Assembly: GCA_016715965.1 (NCBI GenBank)
Contig: JADJXG010000001.1
Location: forward strand, 186,001-250,000
DNA length: 64,000 bases
Reading direction: 5' to 3'
Source: Saprospiraceae bacterium
GTDB lineage: Bacteria > Bacteroidota > Bacteroidia > Chitinophagales > Saprospiraceae
Shown here one piece after another: positions 43,326 through 52,569 of this stretch. Below the pieces are notes generated by a model, which was not told the origin of the DNA, searched no databases, and saw only the letters and a list, made by a program, of their open reading frames with translations. A program made the translations under genes and the position numbers. The first letter of the stretch is position 1, and the number at the start of each line of letters is the position of its first letter.

Positions 43326-44453
43326 CTAATTTCTCTCGATCCAATCAGATATTGCCTTCCTAAAGGTTTTCAATTTCTTTTTATAATGTCTATTGATTCG
43401 CTTATTTTTTCGTTCCGGCACATCAACAGATAGAATCTTTTGAATATTTAAAATAACGGGCTTGAATTCTTGAGCATGATTTTTAAATTGTCTGTCAAGA
43501 ACCTGGCAAACAGTTTCGAGGTTAAGAAGGCCCATCTCCCAGGAGTAAGGGTCCTCCAAATCCCGCTCCGTTCTCCGAGCAGAAGCTTCGAGATTAATGA
43601 TAAGTGCTTTTACAAATTTTTCAGGATCAGACACATTGTTTTCAACAAGATAAGCATACACATATTGGGTATTATCCCCGTAAATAAAGGCTTCCTCAAA
43701 TTCTTTATTTGTAAGTATAGCCAGCATGTCTTCTTCATGGTTGGGTATTGATTTGATCTTATCTATGGCCTTGTTTCGAAGCTCAGGCTTAAAAGCCAAA
43801 ACGTATTTTAAAAGACCATCCACTTTGCTTTCACGAAAACCTTCGACGTATTGTAATGCTTGACGGTATTCTTCCTCACTTTCTTTTCTACTTTCCAATA
43901 TCCAGGACAATCTTGATGAGATTCGATTTATTTTGTCTTTAATCATTAAATTGCCGTATGTGAGAAGAACGACAGATCCAACCGCAAGACTCACAAAAAA
44001 TCCAATCTTAATCTGAGCAATGAGCCAGATTGGGAAATGAGCGGATTTAATTTGAAAATTGATTAGGTAAAAACAAGCGCTAAAAACGATCAAAGGAAGC
44101 CATACATACATTTTGCTTTTTGCAAGCCAATGCATAAAAAATAAAAACCCGGGCTCATTCCTGCTCTCGCGATATTCAAGACTCCAAAAAGCGCTCGCCA
44201 CAAAAGCAGCCCAGCCGATGAAGACCAACCAATTCTTGTATTTAAATCCAGGGCTAAAAACACCATCAAAAAAATGATTGTAATTCATGCTCCATGCCAA
44301 TAGTCCTGAGAAAAGTACAAAACCAAGCAAAGAAATGATATACGCCCAGGCGTAGCCCACTCCGGCATCACCGCCAGGCTGGCCTTTAAGAATGAGGTTC
44401 GCTGTAGAAAAATAGATAAAAATTGAAATTAATAGCAATATATTGGCTAACAT
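43326..44453 (-). CDS. Membrane protein with soluble C-terminal domain, unknown function
   Basis: A 375-aa protein with about five hydrophobic helices in the N-terminal half (around 3-22, 34-56, 75-92, 118-134 and 151-170). A cytoplasmic-type domain of ~200 residues follows, rich in charged helices (KINRISSRLSWILESRKESEEEYRQALQYVEG ...), with a very basic end (ERKNKRINRHYKKKLKTFRKAISDWIE). The C-terminal half looks like a helical scaffold. No enzymatic motif is seen and no family is recognised. Confidence 0.75.
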   Translation of the reverse strand: MLANILLLISIFIYFSTANLILKGQPGGDAGVGYAWAYIISLLGFVLFSGLLAWSMNYNHFFDGVFSPGFKYKNWLVFIGWAAFVASAFWSLEYRESRNEPGFLFFMHWLAKSKMYVWLPLIVFSACFYLINFQIKSAHFPIWLIAQIKIGFFVSLAVGSVVLLTYGNLMIKDKINRISSRLSWILESRKESEEEYRQALQYVEGFRESKVDGLLKYVLAFKPELRNKAIDKIKSIPNHEEDMLAILTNKEFEEAFIYGDNTQYVYAYLVENNVSDPEKFVKALIINLEASARRTERDLEDPYSWEMGLLNLETVCQVLDRQFKNHAQEFKPVILNIQKILSVDVPERKNKRINRHYKKKLKTFRKAISDWIERN

Positions 44454-44919
44454 AAAATTCTATTTATTAAGCGTCCATTAAAACTAAATTTTGTCATTGA
44501 AATTAAAGACTGACATGGTACCAAAAAATAGGACTTTGATCTGATCTAGTTAAAAAATAAAATTAGTTCACATTTTACCCCTGCAACAAAGGTAAGCATT
44601 GTTCCCAAAAGGTCATGAGCAAATCGAGTTCCGTCTGAAGGTTAAAGAATAGAATGGCTTGAGGAACTCTTGACATTCTTTACACAATCAACTTGGTTTT
44701 TGTCCAAGGGTAAAAATACAAAATCATGACTCAATTGGACCACAGTCTTAACTCTTAATGGCTCCGAGTGTCACTTTGACTTTTGAAGGTACCGGGAAAC
44801 TTCTGTCTTGACTTTTTCCTTGGTTTAGTAAATGGGGACTCCAATTTGGAAACCGCCGCTCAAAAATATTTTTCCAATTAAATTTGGATTCCGCACATAC
44901 AAGATATTAAATTTGTTCG
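44454..44919. other. Intergenic region with no clear gene
   Basis: About 465 bp. On the minus strand a 33-codon frame near 44580-44680 (MSRVPQAILFFNLQTELDLL...) looks protein-like and might be the end of a lost gene, but it has no support beyond that. The rest shows nothing recognisable. Confidence 0.4.
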
Positions 44920-44942
44920 TTGGTGTACCCTTTGTACACCAA
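44920..44942. promoter_or_regulatory. Inverted repeat before the protease gene
   Basis: TTGGTGTAC / GTACACCAA, a 9-bp inverted repeat with a 5-nt centre, about 32 bp before the ATG at 44974. Its symmetry suggests an operator or a leader hairpin; no regulator is identified. Confidence 0.45.
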
Positions 44943-44973
44943 CCCAACTTTGTGCTCATTAAAAATAAACCGG

Positions 44974-46257
44974 ATGAAAAAATTGGTTTTGCCTTTACTA
45001 TTGATCACCTTTTCACTTTTACAAAATACCCTATTGGCCCAACAGGATTTTGATCCTCTGGATTATCCTCCGGTTCCGCTACCGACTTACAGCCCTCCGT
45101 TTGATCCGTCGGAGAGGACAAATAAACTGCTCATCTACCATGTGCAGGACAAAGTATTTGACACATTGATCAGCAACCAGACCCAAAATTTTATCAAGCC
45201 AAATGATGCGCTTGAAAACATAACGAAAGACCTTGCTTTAACCCACAGGCCGTATGATTACACATTTACCAATTTAATGCCTGCAGACCAGCTTGCAACT
45301 TTTCCGGCCTACCCTATTTCTACCGCGGTCAAATTGTTTATTACATTTTACAACCCCAGCAATGGTCAGAATATACCCGGCACCTGCTCAGGAGTTTTGA
45401 TTCATCCGGGATTTATTCTCACAGCAGCGCATTGCGTCAAGAGCAAGTTTGATGCTAGTTATGCATCTTCATGTTATATCCTTCCGGCTTATAACTTAAA
45501 CAAAAGACCTTTCGGCCTGACCACGATGAATAAATGGTATGCTCCTACGCAGTGGACCTCCAATGGTAATCTGGATTACGACATCGCCGTCATGAGTTTG
45601 ACTGATGCAATCGGTCATCAGGCTGGTTTTTTGGACTGGGGCTGGCACGACAACGACAGTTTTTTTATCCAACCGGAAAATGTATTTTACAGTTTTGGAT
45701 ATCCGGCTTATGATGCTTTCAATAATCCGGTATTTGAAGAAGGTGAAAGAATGTACTATATGAAAGGGTACATGGATTCAGTCAACCTAGTCAATTCTGC
45801 CTGTCACAGCAACCAAGCCTTTCAGGGACAAAGCGGCAGCGTTCTATACCATCAGGACAGTCAGAATCGCAGAAAAGTATATGGAGCCCTGAGCCACGGC
45901 AGTATATTTCCACCTCATTTTAGCTGTCATGCCATATTGGATTCATTGACCTACGAATTATTCAAAACGGTAGTTCCTGATATTACTGAAACCAAAGATG
46001 CTGGTCTTGAAAAACAAATACTCATTTATCCCAATCCTGTTAAAGATTTTGTGGTCATCGATTTTTCAGCTGTGCAATCCGCTGAAGTCAATCTTTTAAT
46101 TTTTGATGTTTTTGGAAAACTGATACTCCAACAAAAAATCACAGGGCAGCAGCAAAAGATCGATTTGAGCTCAATTCCATCGGGCAATTATTTCTTAAAA
46201 ACCCAAATTCAAGGTCAAATCGCCAATGGCCGGATTTGTAAGGTTGATTCATTCTAA
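44974..46257 (+). CDS. Trypsin-like serine protease with T9SS sorting domain
   Basis: 427 aa from the ATG at 44974, where MKKLVLPLLLITFSLLQNTLLAQ is a clean signal peptide; an upstream TTG at 44920 would put 18 residues before it. The S1/V8-like catalytic domain spans ~125-325: His153 in LTAAHC, Asp203 in LDYDIAVM, and Ser287 in GQSGS. The C-terminal ~80 residues are a T9SS type A domain (ILIYPNPVKDFVVIDF ... LSSIPSGNYFLKTQ). It should be secreted or surface-bound and cut proteins outside the cell. The residues between signal and protease may be a propeptide (DPLDYPPVPLPTYSPPFDPSERT is proline-rich). Confidence 0.92.
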   Translation: MKKLVLPLLLITFSLLQNTLLAQQDFDPLDYPPVPLPTYSPPFDPSERTNKLLIYHVQDKVFDTLISNQTQNFIKPNDALENITKDLALTHRPYDYTFTNLMPADQLATFPAYPISTAVKLFITFYNPSNGQNIPGTCSGVLIHPGFILTAAHCVKSKFDASYASSCYILPAYNLNKRPFGLTTMNKWYAPTQWTSNGNLDYDIAVMSLTDAIGHQAGFLDWGWHDNDSFFIQPENVFYSFGYPAYDAFNNPVFEEGERMYYMKGYMDSVNLVNSACHSNQAFQGQSGSVLYHQDSQNRRKVYGALSHGSIFPPHFSCHAILDSLTYELFKTVVPDITETKDAGLEKQILIYPNPVKDFVVIDFSAVQSAEVNLLIFDVFGKLILQQKITGQQQKIDLSSIPSGNYFLKTQIQGQIANGRICKVDSF

Positions 46258-46573
46258 TCTATTGGAGACTTAATTAAAGCTTGAATAATGCATTCATCAA
46301 GCTTATAAATCAAGTAGGTGTTATCCATTTTAGGACTGAAACATCAAAAGTTTGTCTTTGTGTTTTTTTTTAAGAAATAAGTGCCCGAAACCAAGTTTGC
46401 ATTTACAAAATAATAGTTTAGCCAAGTAAAAATAATATATCAGAAATTGCTCTTGCCTTTCGATTCCTAACAATTCTTTCATGGTTAGATTTTGAAAAAA
46501 AGAATCATTCCAATTTATTTATCCAATAAAATGATATCTTCTTTAAAATGGATTGATTGAACTCTATAAAGAA
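46258..46573. other. Intergenic region with one small inverted repeat
   Basis: About 315 bp between converging genes. AAGCTTGA / TCAAGCTT (46277-46284 and 46297-46304) forms an 8-bp stem 20 bp after the protease stop and may terminate that transcript, though it lacks a T-run. Nothing else is seen. Confidence 0.4.
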
Positions 46574-47272
46574 CTAACTATTTTCTTTCAATAATTTCAT
46601 CAGTTCATCAGTATTGTGAATAAGCAATTGCCTCCCCTTAATTTGAAGGTAATTCGAAGCCTTTAGTCTATTCAGAATTCTTACAACTGTCTCTAACGTA
46701 GCGCCAACATATTCAGCGAGCTCAGTTCGCTCAATTGTAATAATTCCTTTCTTCACCCCAGACAGGTTGTATTGCTCATGCAAAATCAATAAAGCAAGGA
46801 TTAGCCTCTTCTTCACCGGAAAGTCTTGGAATACTGTCATTCTGTTCATCCAGATTGTAAAGTCTTTTGCCAGGGCGGTTAGCATATTTTTAAGAAAAAT
46901 GCCTGAGTTTGAAAGTAATTTTCTTATGACCTCCTCCGGAATAAAACTAACTTCTGAATCTTCAAGCAAAACCGCAGACACTGGATTTTCAACCTCTGCA
47001 ATCAATTGGCGATACCCAATCAGATCCCCGTCAGAATGGATGTAAGTAGTCATTCTCCTGCCATTGTATGATTCCTGAAAAATTTTAACCTTACCTGAAA
47101 TCAACCAATACACTCCCTTTGGAAATGTGCCCTGACGAAACAATATTTCACCCCGCCTACTCTTTTTTGTCTTAGCATTCTCCTTTAGAAATTCAATGTC
47201 ATTTAAAGGTAGTTCCCTAAATATGAAACTGTTTTGAATTAAATATGGCTGAATTGTTTGACTAAGGTTCAT
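46574..47272 (-). CDS. Crp/Fnr-family transcriptional regulator
   Basis: A 232-aa protein with a cyclic-nucleotide-binding-like beta-barrel at ~20-135 (GEILFRQGTFPKGVYWLISGKVKIF, GDLIGYRQLI), a long dimerisation helix (~140-160), and a C-terminal winged helix. The HTH motif is TIERTELAEYVGATLETVVRILNRLKASNYL at about 178-208. There is no N-terminal Cys cluster, so it is not an oxygen-sensing Fnr. The residues that bind cAMP are not evident, so the ligand is unknown. A partial palindrome GGTTGATTGTTTAACC lies about 55 bp upstream and may be an operator. Confidence 0.92.
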   Translation of the reverse strand: MNLSQTIQPYLIQNSFIFRELPLNDIEFLKENAKTKKSRRGEILFRQGTFPKGVYWLISGKVKIFQESYNGRRMTTYIHSDGDLIGYRQLIAEVENPVSAVLLEDSEVSFIPEEVIRKLLSNSGIFLKNMLTALAKDFTIWMNRMTVFQDFPVKKRLILALLILHEQYNLSGVKKGIITIERTELAEYVGATLETVVRILNRLKASNYLQIKGRQLLIHNTDELMKLLKENS

Positions 47273-47574
47273 CTTTGTATTGACCGACTTACATACAAAT
47301 GGATGGTTTAATTAATAAAACAAATGGTTGATTGTTTAACCAGACCACTATTGTTCCCGGAAAGATTTAAAGCAAACAATTAGAAATAACTTAAATAATC
47401 TCAATTAAACGGACTCTGAACAGAACAAATTCATCGGGTCAAAAGGAAACATTTGGATCAGGTACCAATATTAAAACATCAAGTCTAATTGAATCGGCAA
47501 TACCATTAAATAGTTTCAACAATTATTCAAAATGTTTAATTGAATCTAATTAGAGATGCAATATCCGCATGCGT
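47273..47574. other. Regulatory gap upstream of the Crp/Fnr gene
   Basis: About 300 bp containing the repeated motif CAAATGG(A/T)TG followed by a TTTAA segment (near 47297 and 47321) and the imperfect palindrome at 47326-47341. These may be binding sites for the regulator itself. No gene is seen. Confidence 0.35.
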
Positions 47575-48957
47575 TTATTTCCATGGAAGTGCATTGACTT
47601 TACGGCCTATGGAGTAACCCAATTCCAAAGCAGCATCTGAATCCATTCGAAAATGAACACCTATCGGTAGTCTTGAATATGCATTTTCTTGTGCCATTTC
47701 ATAAAAACTGAAATAACTGCGCGGAATACCTATAAACTCTGTCCGTGATTGATGACATCGATCCGTTAACTCAAAATTAGGGCCGAATTCATTCGTTAGA
47801 ACCTCAGCCGCTGCGGCACCAAAAGTTCCATGACCACTAGGATAACTTGGAAATGCCGGTGTAAAAAATTGTCCAGACCCATCCGGACACATGATGCTGT
47901 TCCAATTCTTATCTCCTATCACTTCTCTTATGTATTCTACAGGACGCAACACATTGTACCTGTATTTTTCTGCCCAACATCTGATACCCGCATCACATAA
48001 AGCCATTCCGACCTTTGCGCATACAACCACTGACTTTTCGAGATCTGTTCTGTTTTTCTCCATCGCCTGCAATGAAATAGCGATCCATCGTCCTGCCGGG
48101 GAGAAGGTCAGTGCCGGACAATCATCACTCCAGAATTCCGCAATCCATTTGTCCTCATAATTTTTTCCGCTTTTGATTAAGTTGATTTTCTGAGCCGTCT
48201 CCAAAGCTTGGATATATAACTCGCTGTTTGGATCCGAACTAAATGCCAACGGAGCATTACATTTTACATCTTTACTTGCCGCAAAAGAACGTACCTGACC
48301 CCAATTGGGCAATAAAGCCGAACTAAAATTTGGATAGGTTGGCTTCCATAGACCAGGACCTTTTGGTGGAACATAACTTGGATCTGTGTTATGTAGAAAT
48401 CCATCATGTCCTGCAAAATCCGATTTCGACCAAATATAAACTGCATCAGCTACGGCTTTTCCCCATTCAACTGATTTGGCAAGAATCTCTGGACTCTGAT
48501 CGTTTTGATATTTCTGTGTAAAGTAATTGCTAGTTGCGATCATTCTTGAATAAATTTCTGAAGGTGCTGTAGGAAACAACTTTTGAACGATGTTTAAATA
48601 AGCGCTATTCAGGGCAATCGGGTAATGAATATCAGAATTCGCCCTCCTGGGCATCTGCAAACCAGAAAAATAGTCTCTAAATGACTTTTGGGAAGGCATA
48701 CCGGGAATCAGCGTTTCATAAGCAACCAAGCCGATGTACGCATAAGACCTTGCCGCAACCGGAGGAAGGTATCCTGGTGTAAATCGCTCCACATCCAGGA
48801 TTAATTCATTCCATTTCCGAACCACTTCATTGTCAAAACTGGACGCAAACTTTTCACCAGAATAGACATCTTCAGGTCGCTGACATGCGCTTAGAAGACA
48901 AAAGAAGCTTATTACTAATAAAATTAGTTTGTTAAAAGAAAATAATTGTTGTATCAT
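47575..48957 (-). CDS. Vanadium-dependent haloperoxidase-like lipoprotein (PAP2 superfamily)
   Basis: A 460-aa protein with a lipoprotein signal ending LLSAC (Cys25). The PAP2 / vanadium haloperoxidase phosphate- or vanadate-binding set is present: KYRYNVLR (Lys331, Arg338), PSYPSGHG (370-377), and RLPIGVHF (Arg429, His435). The acid-base His is His376 in SGHG. This agrees with bacterial VHPO-like proteins of ~450 aa; whether it oxidises halide or acts as a phosphatase cannot be told from sequence. It is placed 31 bp after a small lipoprotein gene, so the two are probably cotranscribed and act together at the outer membrane or in the periplasm. Confidence 0.9.
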   Translation of the reverse strand: MIQQLFSFNKLILLVISFFCLLSACQRPEDVYSGEKFASSFDNEVVRKWNELILDVERFTPGYLPPVAARSYAYIGLVAYETLIPGMPSQKSFRDYFSGLQMPRRANSDIHYPIALNSAYLNIVQKLFPTAPSEIYSRMIATSNYFTQKYQNDQSPEILAKSVEWGKAVADAVYIWSKSDFAGHDGFLHNTDPSYVPPKGPGLWKPTYPNFSSALLPNWGQVRSFAASKDVKCNAPLAFSSDPNSELYIQALETAQKINLIKSGKNYEDKWIAEFWSDDCPALTFSPAGRWIAISLQAMEKNRTDLEKSVVVCAKVGMALCDAGIRCWAEKYRYNVLRPVEYIREVIGDKNWNSIMCPDGSGQFFTPAFPSYPSGHGTFGAAAAEVLTNEFGPNFELTDRCHQSRTEFIGIPRSYFSFYEMAQENAYSRLPIGVHFRMDSDAALELGYSIGRKVNALPWK

Positions 48958-48988
48958 TTGATTAGATTTAGAATTGAAATAAATTGGT

Positions 48989-49471
48989 TTAATTTGATTG
49001 GATTAATTTAAATTTACCGACATATCTATGATAAATTTGAGGATCGGCTTGTGACACATCTTTAAAGAATTGGTACTTCTCTATTTCGAATTTTTGGTAT
49101 TGCTCAGCCAGTAATCGAAGTTTAATTGCAAGGATTTCATCCATTTCAGCAGCATTATCTACAATTTTGTGAACTTGCTCATTCAATTTATTATAAGACA
49201 TAAACATTCTCATATGATAGGCAGAGTTCGAATTCAAGAAAATATGGCGATCAACAGGTGGAAGGTCTGCGGGCAATTCATCTCGAAGCTTCCGAGAGGT
49301 TAAAGCCCAAAGTTCTTTTATGCATGAATCCAAGTCTCTATGCCTTTGATTGAGTTCCTGTGCAATGAATAACAGTTGTTCAGCTTCCTTCTCCCAGTCC
49401 CTGCTTTCTCCACAGCCCATAAAAAAGGTACTTAATAGTGAATAAAGGAATAAGATCCTCAAATTTTTCAT
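48989..49471 (-). CDS. Small helical lipoprotein preceding the haloperoxidase-like gene
   Basis: A 160-aa protein with a signal ending FMGC (Cys20), then a mainly alpha-helical, charged mature part (WEKEAEQLLFIAQELNQRHRDLDSCIKELWAL ...). No recognised family. It is the first gene of a two-gene unit with the haloperoxidase-like protein. It might be an accessory or partner lipoprotein; that is inference from position. Confidence 0.75.
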   Translation of the reverse strand: MKNLRILFLYSLLSTFFMGCGESRDWEKEAEQLLFIAQELNQRHRDLDSCIKELWALTSRKLRDELPADLPPVDRHIFLNSNSAYHMRMFMSYNKLNEQVHKIVDNAAEMDEILAIKLRLLAEQYQKFEIEKYQFFKDVSQADPQIYHRYVGKFKLIQSN

Positions 49472-49562
49472 ACGGATAGCTTCATTTCCAGAGGCAAAGT
49501 TTTGGAGAAAAATTTAGGGGAGGTTTGATAATTGTCAAAGAATGAAAAAAAAAATCAGGATC

Positions 49563-49584
49563 CCTTAATCTTCAATGATTAAGG
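49563..49584 (-). terminator. Hairpin with T-run downstream of gldB
   Basis: CCTTAATC / GATTAAGG, an 8-bp stem with a 6-nt loop. On the minus strand it is followed by about ten T. It lies ~185 bp after the gldB stop. Confidence 0.6.
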
Positions 49585-49768
49585 AATTGAATAGATATGC
49601 AAAGCTACCTTCAATATCTGCCTATTTCAATTTCAGTAAAAAATAATTACAAAATGATGAAATACTTCTATTAAAGATTAAGGTTCTCGTTGGCCTACCT
49701 TTATTAATAGCACTAAAACCCAAAAATTAATATGAGCTATTAAATAAACCCAATACGATCAATAAAAT

Positions 49769-50815
49769 TTACTCATCTACCGGCTTAAACCTGCTTTCTT
49801 CCAGGATTTTTTGGCCATCGCTTGCCTTGATTAAATCAGACATACTGGTTCTTGGTTTTCTTTTCATATAAGCCTCGATGATGTAGTAGCCAATGTAGCT
49901 CCCAGTTTGACCGGGAGCCTGTTGTGGCATCCCCGGTGAATCCGGACTCGGATGAATGTATTTTTGTATTTTCATGAAGTTATTCTCAAACAATAAATTT
50001 TCTCCGGTAAAAAAAGCCCAGATTGCTCTGCGGTTTTTACTGCACCACTCCAACTCTTCAGAAGAGTATTCAAACAATACAGTATCGTGTACAGAAGGAA
50101 TTAATCTCGATAAAATGTACAGTCTTTTTCCCCTATGGATTATAAAGTCCAAAAGCCGACTGCCGGGTTCGGGCCCTAACCGATCGTCCACCCATATTTC
50201 CCAGGTCTTTTTTATCAGATGGTCTTTGTTGAATGTCCTGGCCAAATAGTTGGAAAAACTGGGATTGGCAGGATCGATCAATTTGTAATCAAAATCCGGC
50301 CCTAAAAAAAAATCCAAGCCTATACCAAGGCCATCCAAAGAATCTGTATCTTCAAAAATAAAATTGCCAACATTAAATCCGCTGATCAAGGTATAGAATC
50401 GGGGTGTCCTGAAATCCGGAAAATAATACCTGGCCAAACCACAACTCTGACCAAACATCTTTTCAAGCCATCCCAGCTCCATGTATCGATCATTGGTTAA
50501 ATTTAACAAATTGTAAGAACTGGAATCTCTGTAAAACTCCATCGCCCTGCTAAAAAATTGTGTATCCAGGCTGTCCAAATTTTCTGCCCATCCCAATATT
50601 TGCTCAAAATAAATCCTGCTTATATTGGGATATTCCTCCATCATTTTGATCAAAGATCTTTCGATCTGTTGGGTATCGACCTCAAATAATTTTTTCTCCA
50701 TGCGAATCAGGGAGATTTCAGGAGATAGATTTGGATCAAAATCTGATGGAATCCTGCTGTTCTTAGAAGTACAGGCCACAAAAATTAAAAATAAGAGAAT
50801 AAAATTGCGCTTCAT
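49769..50815 (-). CDS. gldB: Gliding motility lipoprotein GldB
   Basis: A 348-aa lipoprotein (FLIFVAC, Cys15). The N-terminal LIRMEKKLFEVD and YPNISRIYFEQILGW match GldB openings. The C-terminal part has QQAPGQTGSYIGYYIIEAYMKR, the family's conserved end resembling a degenerate DUF2268 metalloprotease fold. GldB is needed for gliding and T9SS function in Flavobacterium; its exact role is unclear. Here it is divergent from a PorT-like gene rather than next to nadE/gldC. Supporting context: four T9SS substrates in the same window. Confidence 0.8.
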   Translation of the reverse strand: MKRNFILLFLIFVACTSKNSRIPSDFDPNLSPEISLIRMEKKLFEVDTQQIERSLIKMMEEYPNISRIYFEQILGWAENLDSLDTQFFSRAMEFYRDSSSYNLLNLTNDRYMELGWLEKMFGQSCGLARYYFPDFRTPRFYTLISGFNVGNFIFEDTDSLDGLGIGLDFFLGPDFDYKLIDPANPSFSNYLARTFNKDHLIKKTWEIWVDDRLGPEPGSRLLDFIIHRGKRLYILSRLIPSVHDTVLFEYSSEELEWCSKNRRAIWAFFTGENLLFENNFMKIQKYIHPSPDSPGMPQQAPGQTGSYIGYYIIEAYMKRKPRTSMSDLIKASDGQKILEESRFKPVDE

Positions 50816-50860
50816 TGACTAATTTTACATTCCAATCACAATAACGATACAAATTAAGAC

Positions 50861-51589
50861 ATGGTACCAATTCATTTAAAAAAATACTGCTTATTGCTCT
50901 TGAGTTTGCCTTATTGGCTCAATGCCCAGGATCAATTTGACTTGGTGGACGTAGCCTTGTTGACAGGACCTTCGATTAGCTGGATGCATACTGATAACAA
51001 TACCATAAATTCCAAAGGAATCAAACTTGCCTATAAAATTCACGCAATTGCTGATTTTGCCCTCAACGAGCGATTTAGTATTACCGGTGGAGTGGGTCTT
51101 TCGCTGGGACTTGGTGGCAATCTGGTCTATCAGACGGGCGGAAATCTTTGGTCCGAATCTTCTCTGAACATCCCAAGGGGTGATTCTTTACCAGATGGCG
51201 TCCAGCTGGGATACAGGGTCAATTATATTGATTTTCCAATTGGTTTCCGGATGAAAACCAATCAGTTTGGAAAATTTCGCTTTTATGCACAGGTTCCGGA
51301 ATTGATGCTGGGAATACGCACCCGCGCAAAGGGGAGCATTGAAGGTGAGGGCGTAAATACCTCTGGTGAACAGATTAAAAGTCAAATTGGATTTTTTCAG
51401 CTTGCCTGGGCGCTTGGCGCCGGCACAGATTATTATTTATCGGACAAAATCACGCTTACCGGTGGATTTCGGTTTTTTCAAACCCTGGCAGATGTCACAG
51501 ATGACTCTGGTAGATTTAGAACCGGCAACAAAGAAAATTCCAAAGCATACATCAACAACATTGACTTCAGAATAGGACTCATTTTTTAA
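50861..51589 (+). CDS. PorT-like outer-membrane beta-barrel protein
   Basis: A 242-aa protein with a signal peptide (KKYCLLLLSLPYWLNAQ, cleavage near residue 22), followed by alternating beta strands (FSITGGVGLSLGLGGNLVYQ, VNYIDFPIGFRMK, ITLTGGFRFFQTLADV) and a final aromatic strand (IDFRIGLIF). This is the pattern of PorT/OmpW-sized 8-strand barrels. PorT is a T9SS component; sequence alone does not separate true PorT from other porin-family barrels. It is divergent from gldB and 15 bp before nadC. Confidence 0.8.
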   Translation: MVPIHLKKYCLLLLSLPYWLNAQDQFDLVDVALLTGPSISWMHTDNNTINSKGIKLAYKIHAIADFALNERFSITGGVGLSLGLGGNLVYQTGGNLWSESSLNIPRGDSLPDGVQLGYRVNYIDFPIGFRMKTNQFGKFRFYAQVPELMLGIRTRAKGSIEGEGVNTSGEQIKSQIGFFQLAWALGAGTDYYLSDKITLTGGFRFFQTLADVTDDSGRFRTGNKENSKAYINNIDFRIGLIF

Positions 51590-51604
51590 TCCCCATTTTT
51601 TATT

Positions 51605-52462
51605 TTGAGAGATTTTCAACTTGAATCTTACATTCGGGATGCTCTTCATGAGGACATTGGCACCGGTGACATCACTTCTTTGGCCTGCATCCCTGAAAAT
51701 TCAAATTCCAAAGCCATTCTTTTGGTAAAGCAAGAAGGAATTCTCGCCGGTGTGGAATTCGCAGAAGCAGTATTTCGACAGTTTGATGCAGAACTCAGGT
51801 TCGAAAAAATCTTAAATGACGGAGCAAACGTCCAATATGGCGATCTGGCTTTTCATGTATCCGGATCTACCAGAGCTATACTGCAGACCGAAAGGCTGGT
51901 ACTTAATGTGATGCAGCGGATGAGCGGGATTGCAACACTCAGTTCGTTGTACGCGAAAGAGGTGGCCGATCTCCCTGTTAAAATATTAGATACCCGCAAA
52001 ACAACAGCGCTCAACCGATTTATCGAAAAATGGGCCGTGCGAATCGGTGGTTGTCACAATTACCGGGATGGATTGTACGATTGGTTTATGATCAAAGACA
52101 ACCACATCAAAGCATGTGGAGGAATCCAAGCAGCAGTCGAAGCTGTACATCAATACCGTCAATTCCATGGACTTGAAAAAATTGGAATCACGGTTGAAGT
52201 TAAAAATAAGCTGGAGTGCGAAGAGTTGATCCAGATTGGAGGAGTGACAAGGGTTATGTTTGACAATTTCGAATTGGAAAATCTTCGGGAAGCGGTAGTT
52301 TTTGTCAACCATCGCTTTGAAACCGAAGCTTCCGGTGGCATCACCCTGAATAATCTTCGGTCGGTCGCAATGACCGGAGTCGATTATATCTCAGTCGGCG
52401 CGCTCACCCACAGTGCCGGAAGCCTCGATTTAAGCTTGAAGATCAAGGAGCAATGGTCCTAA
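51605..52462 (+). CDS. nadC: Nicotinate-nucleotide pyrophosphorylase (quinolinate phosphoribosyltransferase)
   Basis: A 285-aa enzyme of NAD synthesis converting quinolinate and PRPP to nicotinate mononucleotide. Signatures are LHEDIGTGDITS, LDTRKTT, IGGCHNYRDGLYDWFMIKDNHI (usual form GGG.NHR.GL.D..LIKDNH) and GVDYISVGALTHSAGSLDLSL. It appears to use a TTG start at 51605; an in-frame stop lies just upstream and no ATG is available. It is co-directional with the PorT-like gene. Confidence 0.96.
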   Translation: MRDFQLESYIRDALHEDIGTGDITSLACIPENSNSKAILLVKQEGILAGVEFAEAVFRQFDAELRFEKILNDGANVQYGDLAFHVSGSTRAILQTERLVLNVMQRMSGIATLSSLYAKEVADLPVKILDTRKTTALNRFIEKWAVRIGGCHNYRDGLYDWFMIKDNHIKACGGIQAAVEAVHQYRQFHGLEKIGITVEVKNKLECEELIQIGGVTRVMFDNFELENLREAVVFVNHRFETEASGGITLNNLRSVAMTGVDYISVGALTHSAGSLDLSLKIKEQWS

Positions 52463-52569
52463 ACCGGATTGGTGATCAAAATAAAGGTGCTCAAGGCCAC
52501 CGATAGAATAACTACCAACCAGAATCTGACGTCCTTGTAGAAAACCACGGGGGTTTGGTCTGTCTTCAT
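52459..52569 (-). CDS. 36-aa single-pass membrane protein
   Basis: The minus-strand frame starts at an ATG (52569) and reads MKTDQTPVVFYKDVRFW, then a single helix LVVILSVALSTFILIT and NPV. The stop overlaps the nadC stop by 2 bp in tail-to-tail orientation. The charged N-terminus, one clean transmembrane segment and conventional start make it more believable than the longer, non-membrane frame over the same bases (52430-52756). Function unknown. Confidence 0.5.
   Translation of the reverse strand: MKTDQTPVVFYKDVRFWLVVILSVALSTFILITNPV

Noticed and set aside
44580..44680. 33-codon minus-strand frame in the gap before the protease gene
   Set aside because: It is too short, without conserved features or a convincing start context, and is noted only as a possible remnant.
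47326..47341. Imperfect palindrome GGTTGATTGTTTAACC as a definite Crp/Fnr operator
   Set aside because: The symmetry is partial and the binding motif of this regulator is unknown, so it is only mentioned as a possibility in the gap entry.
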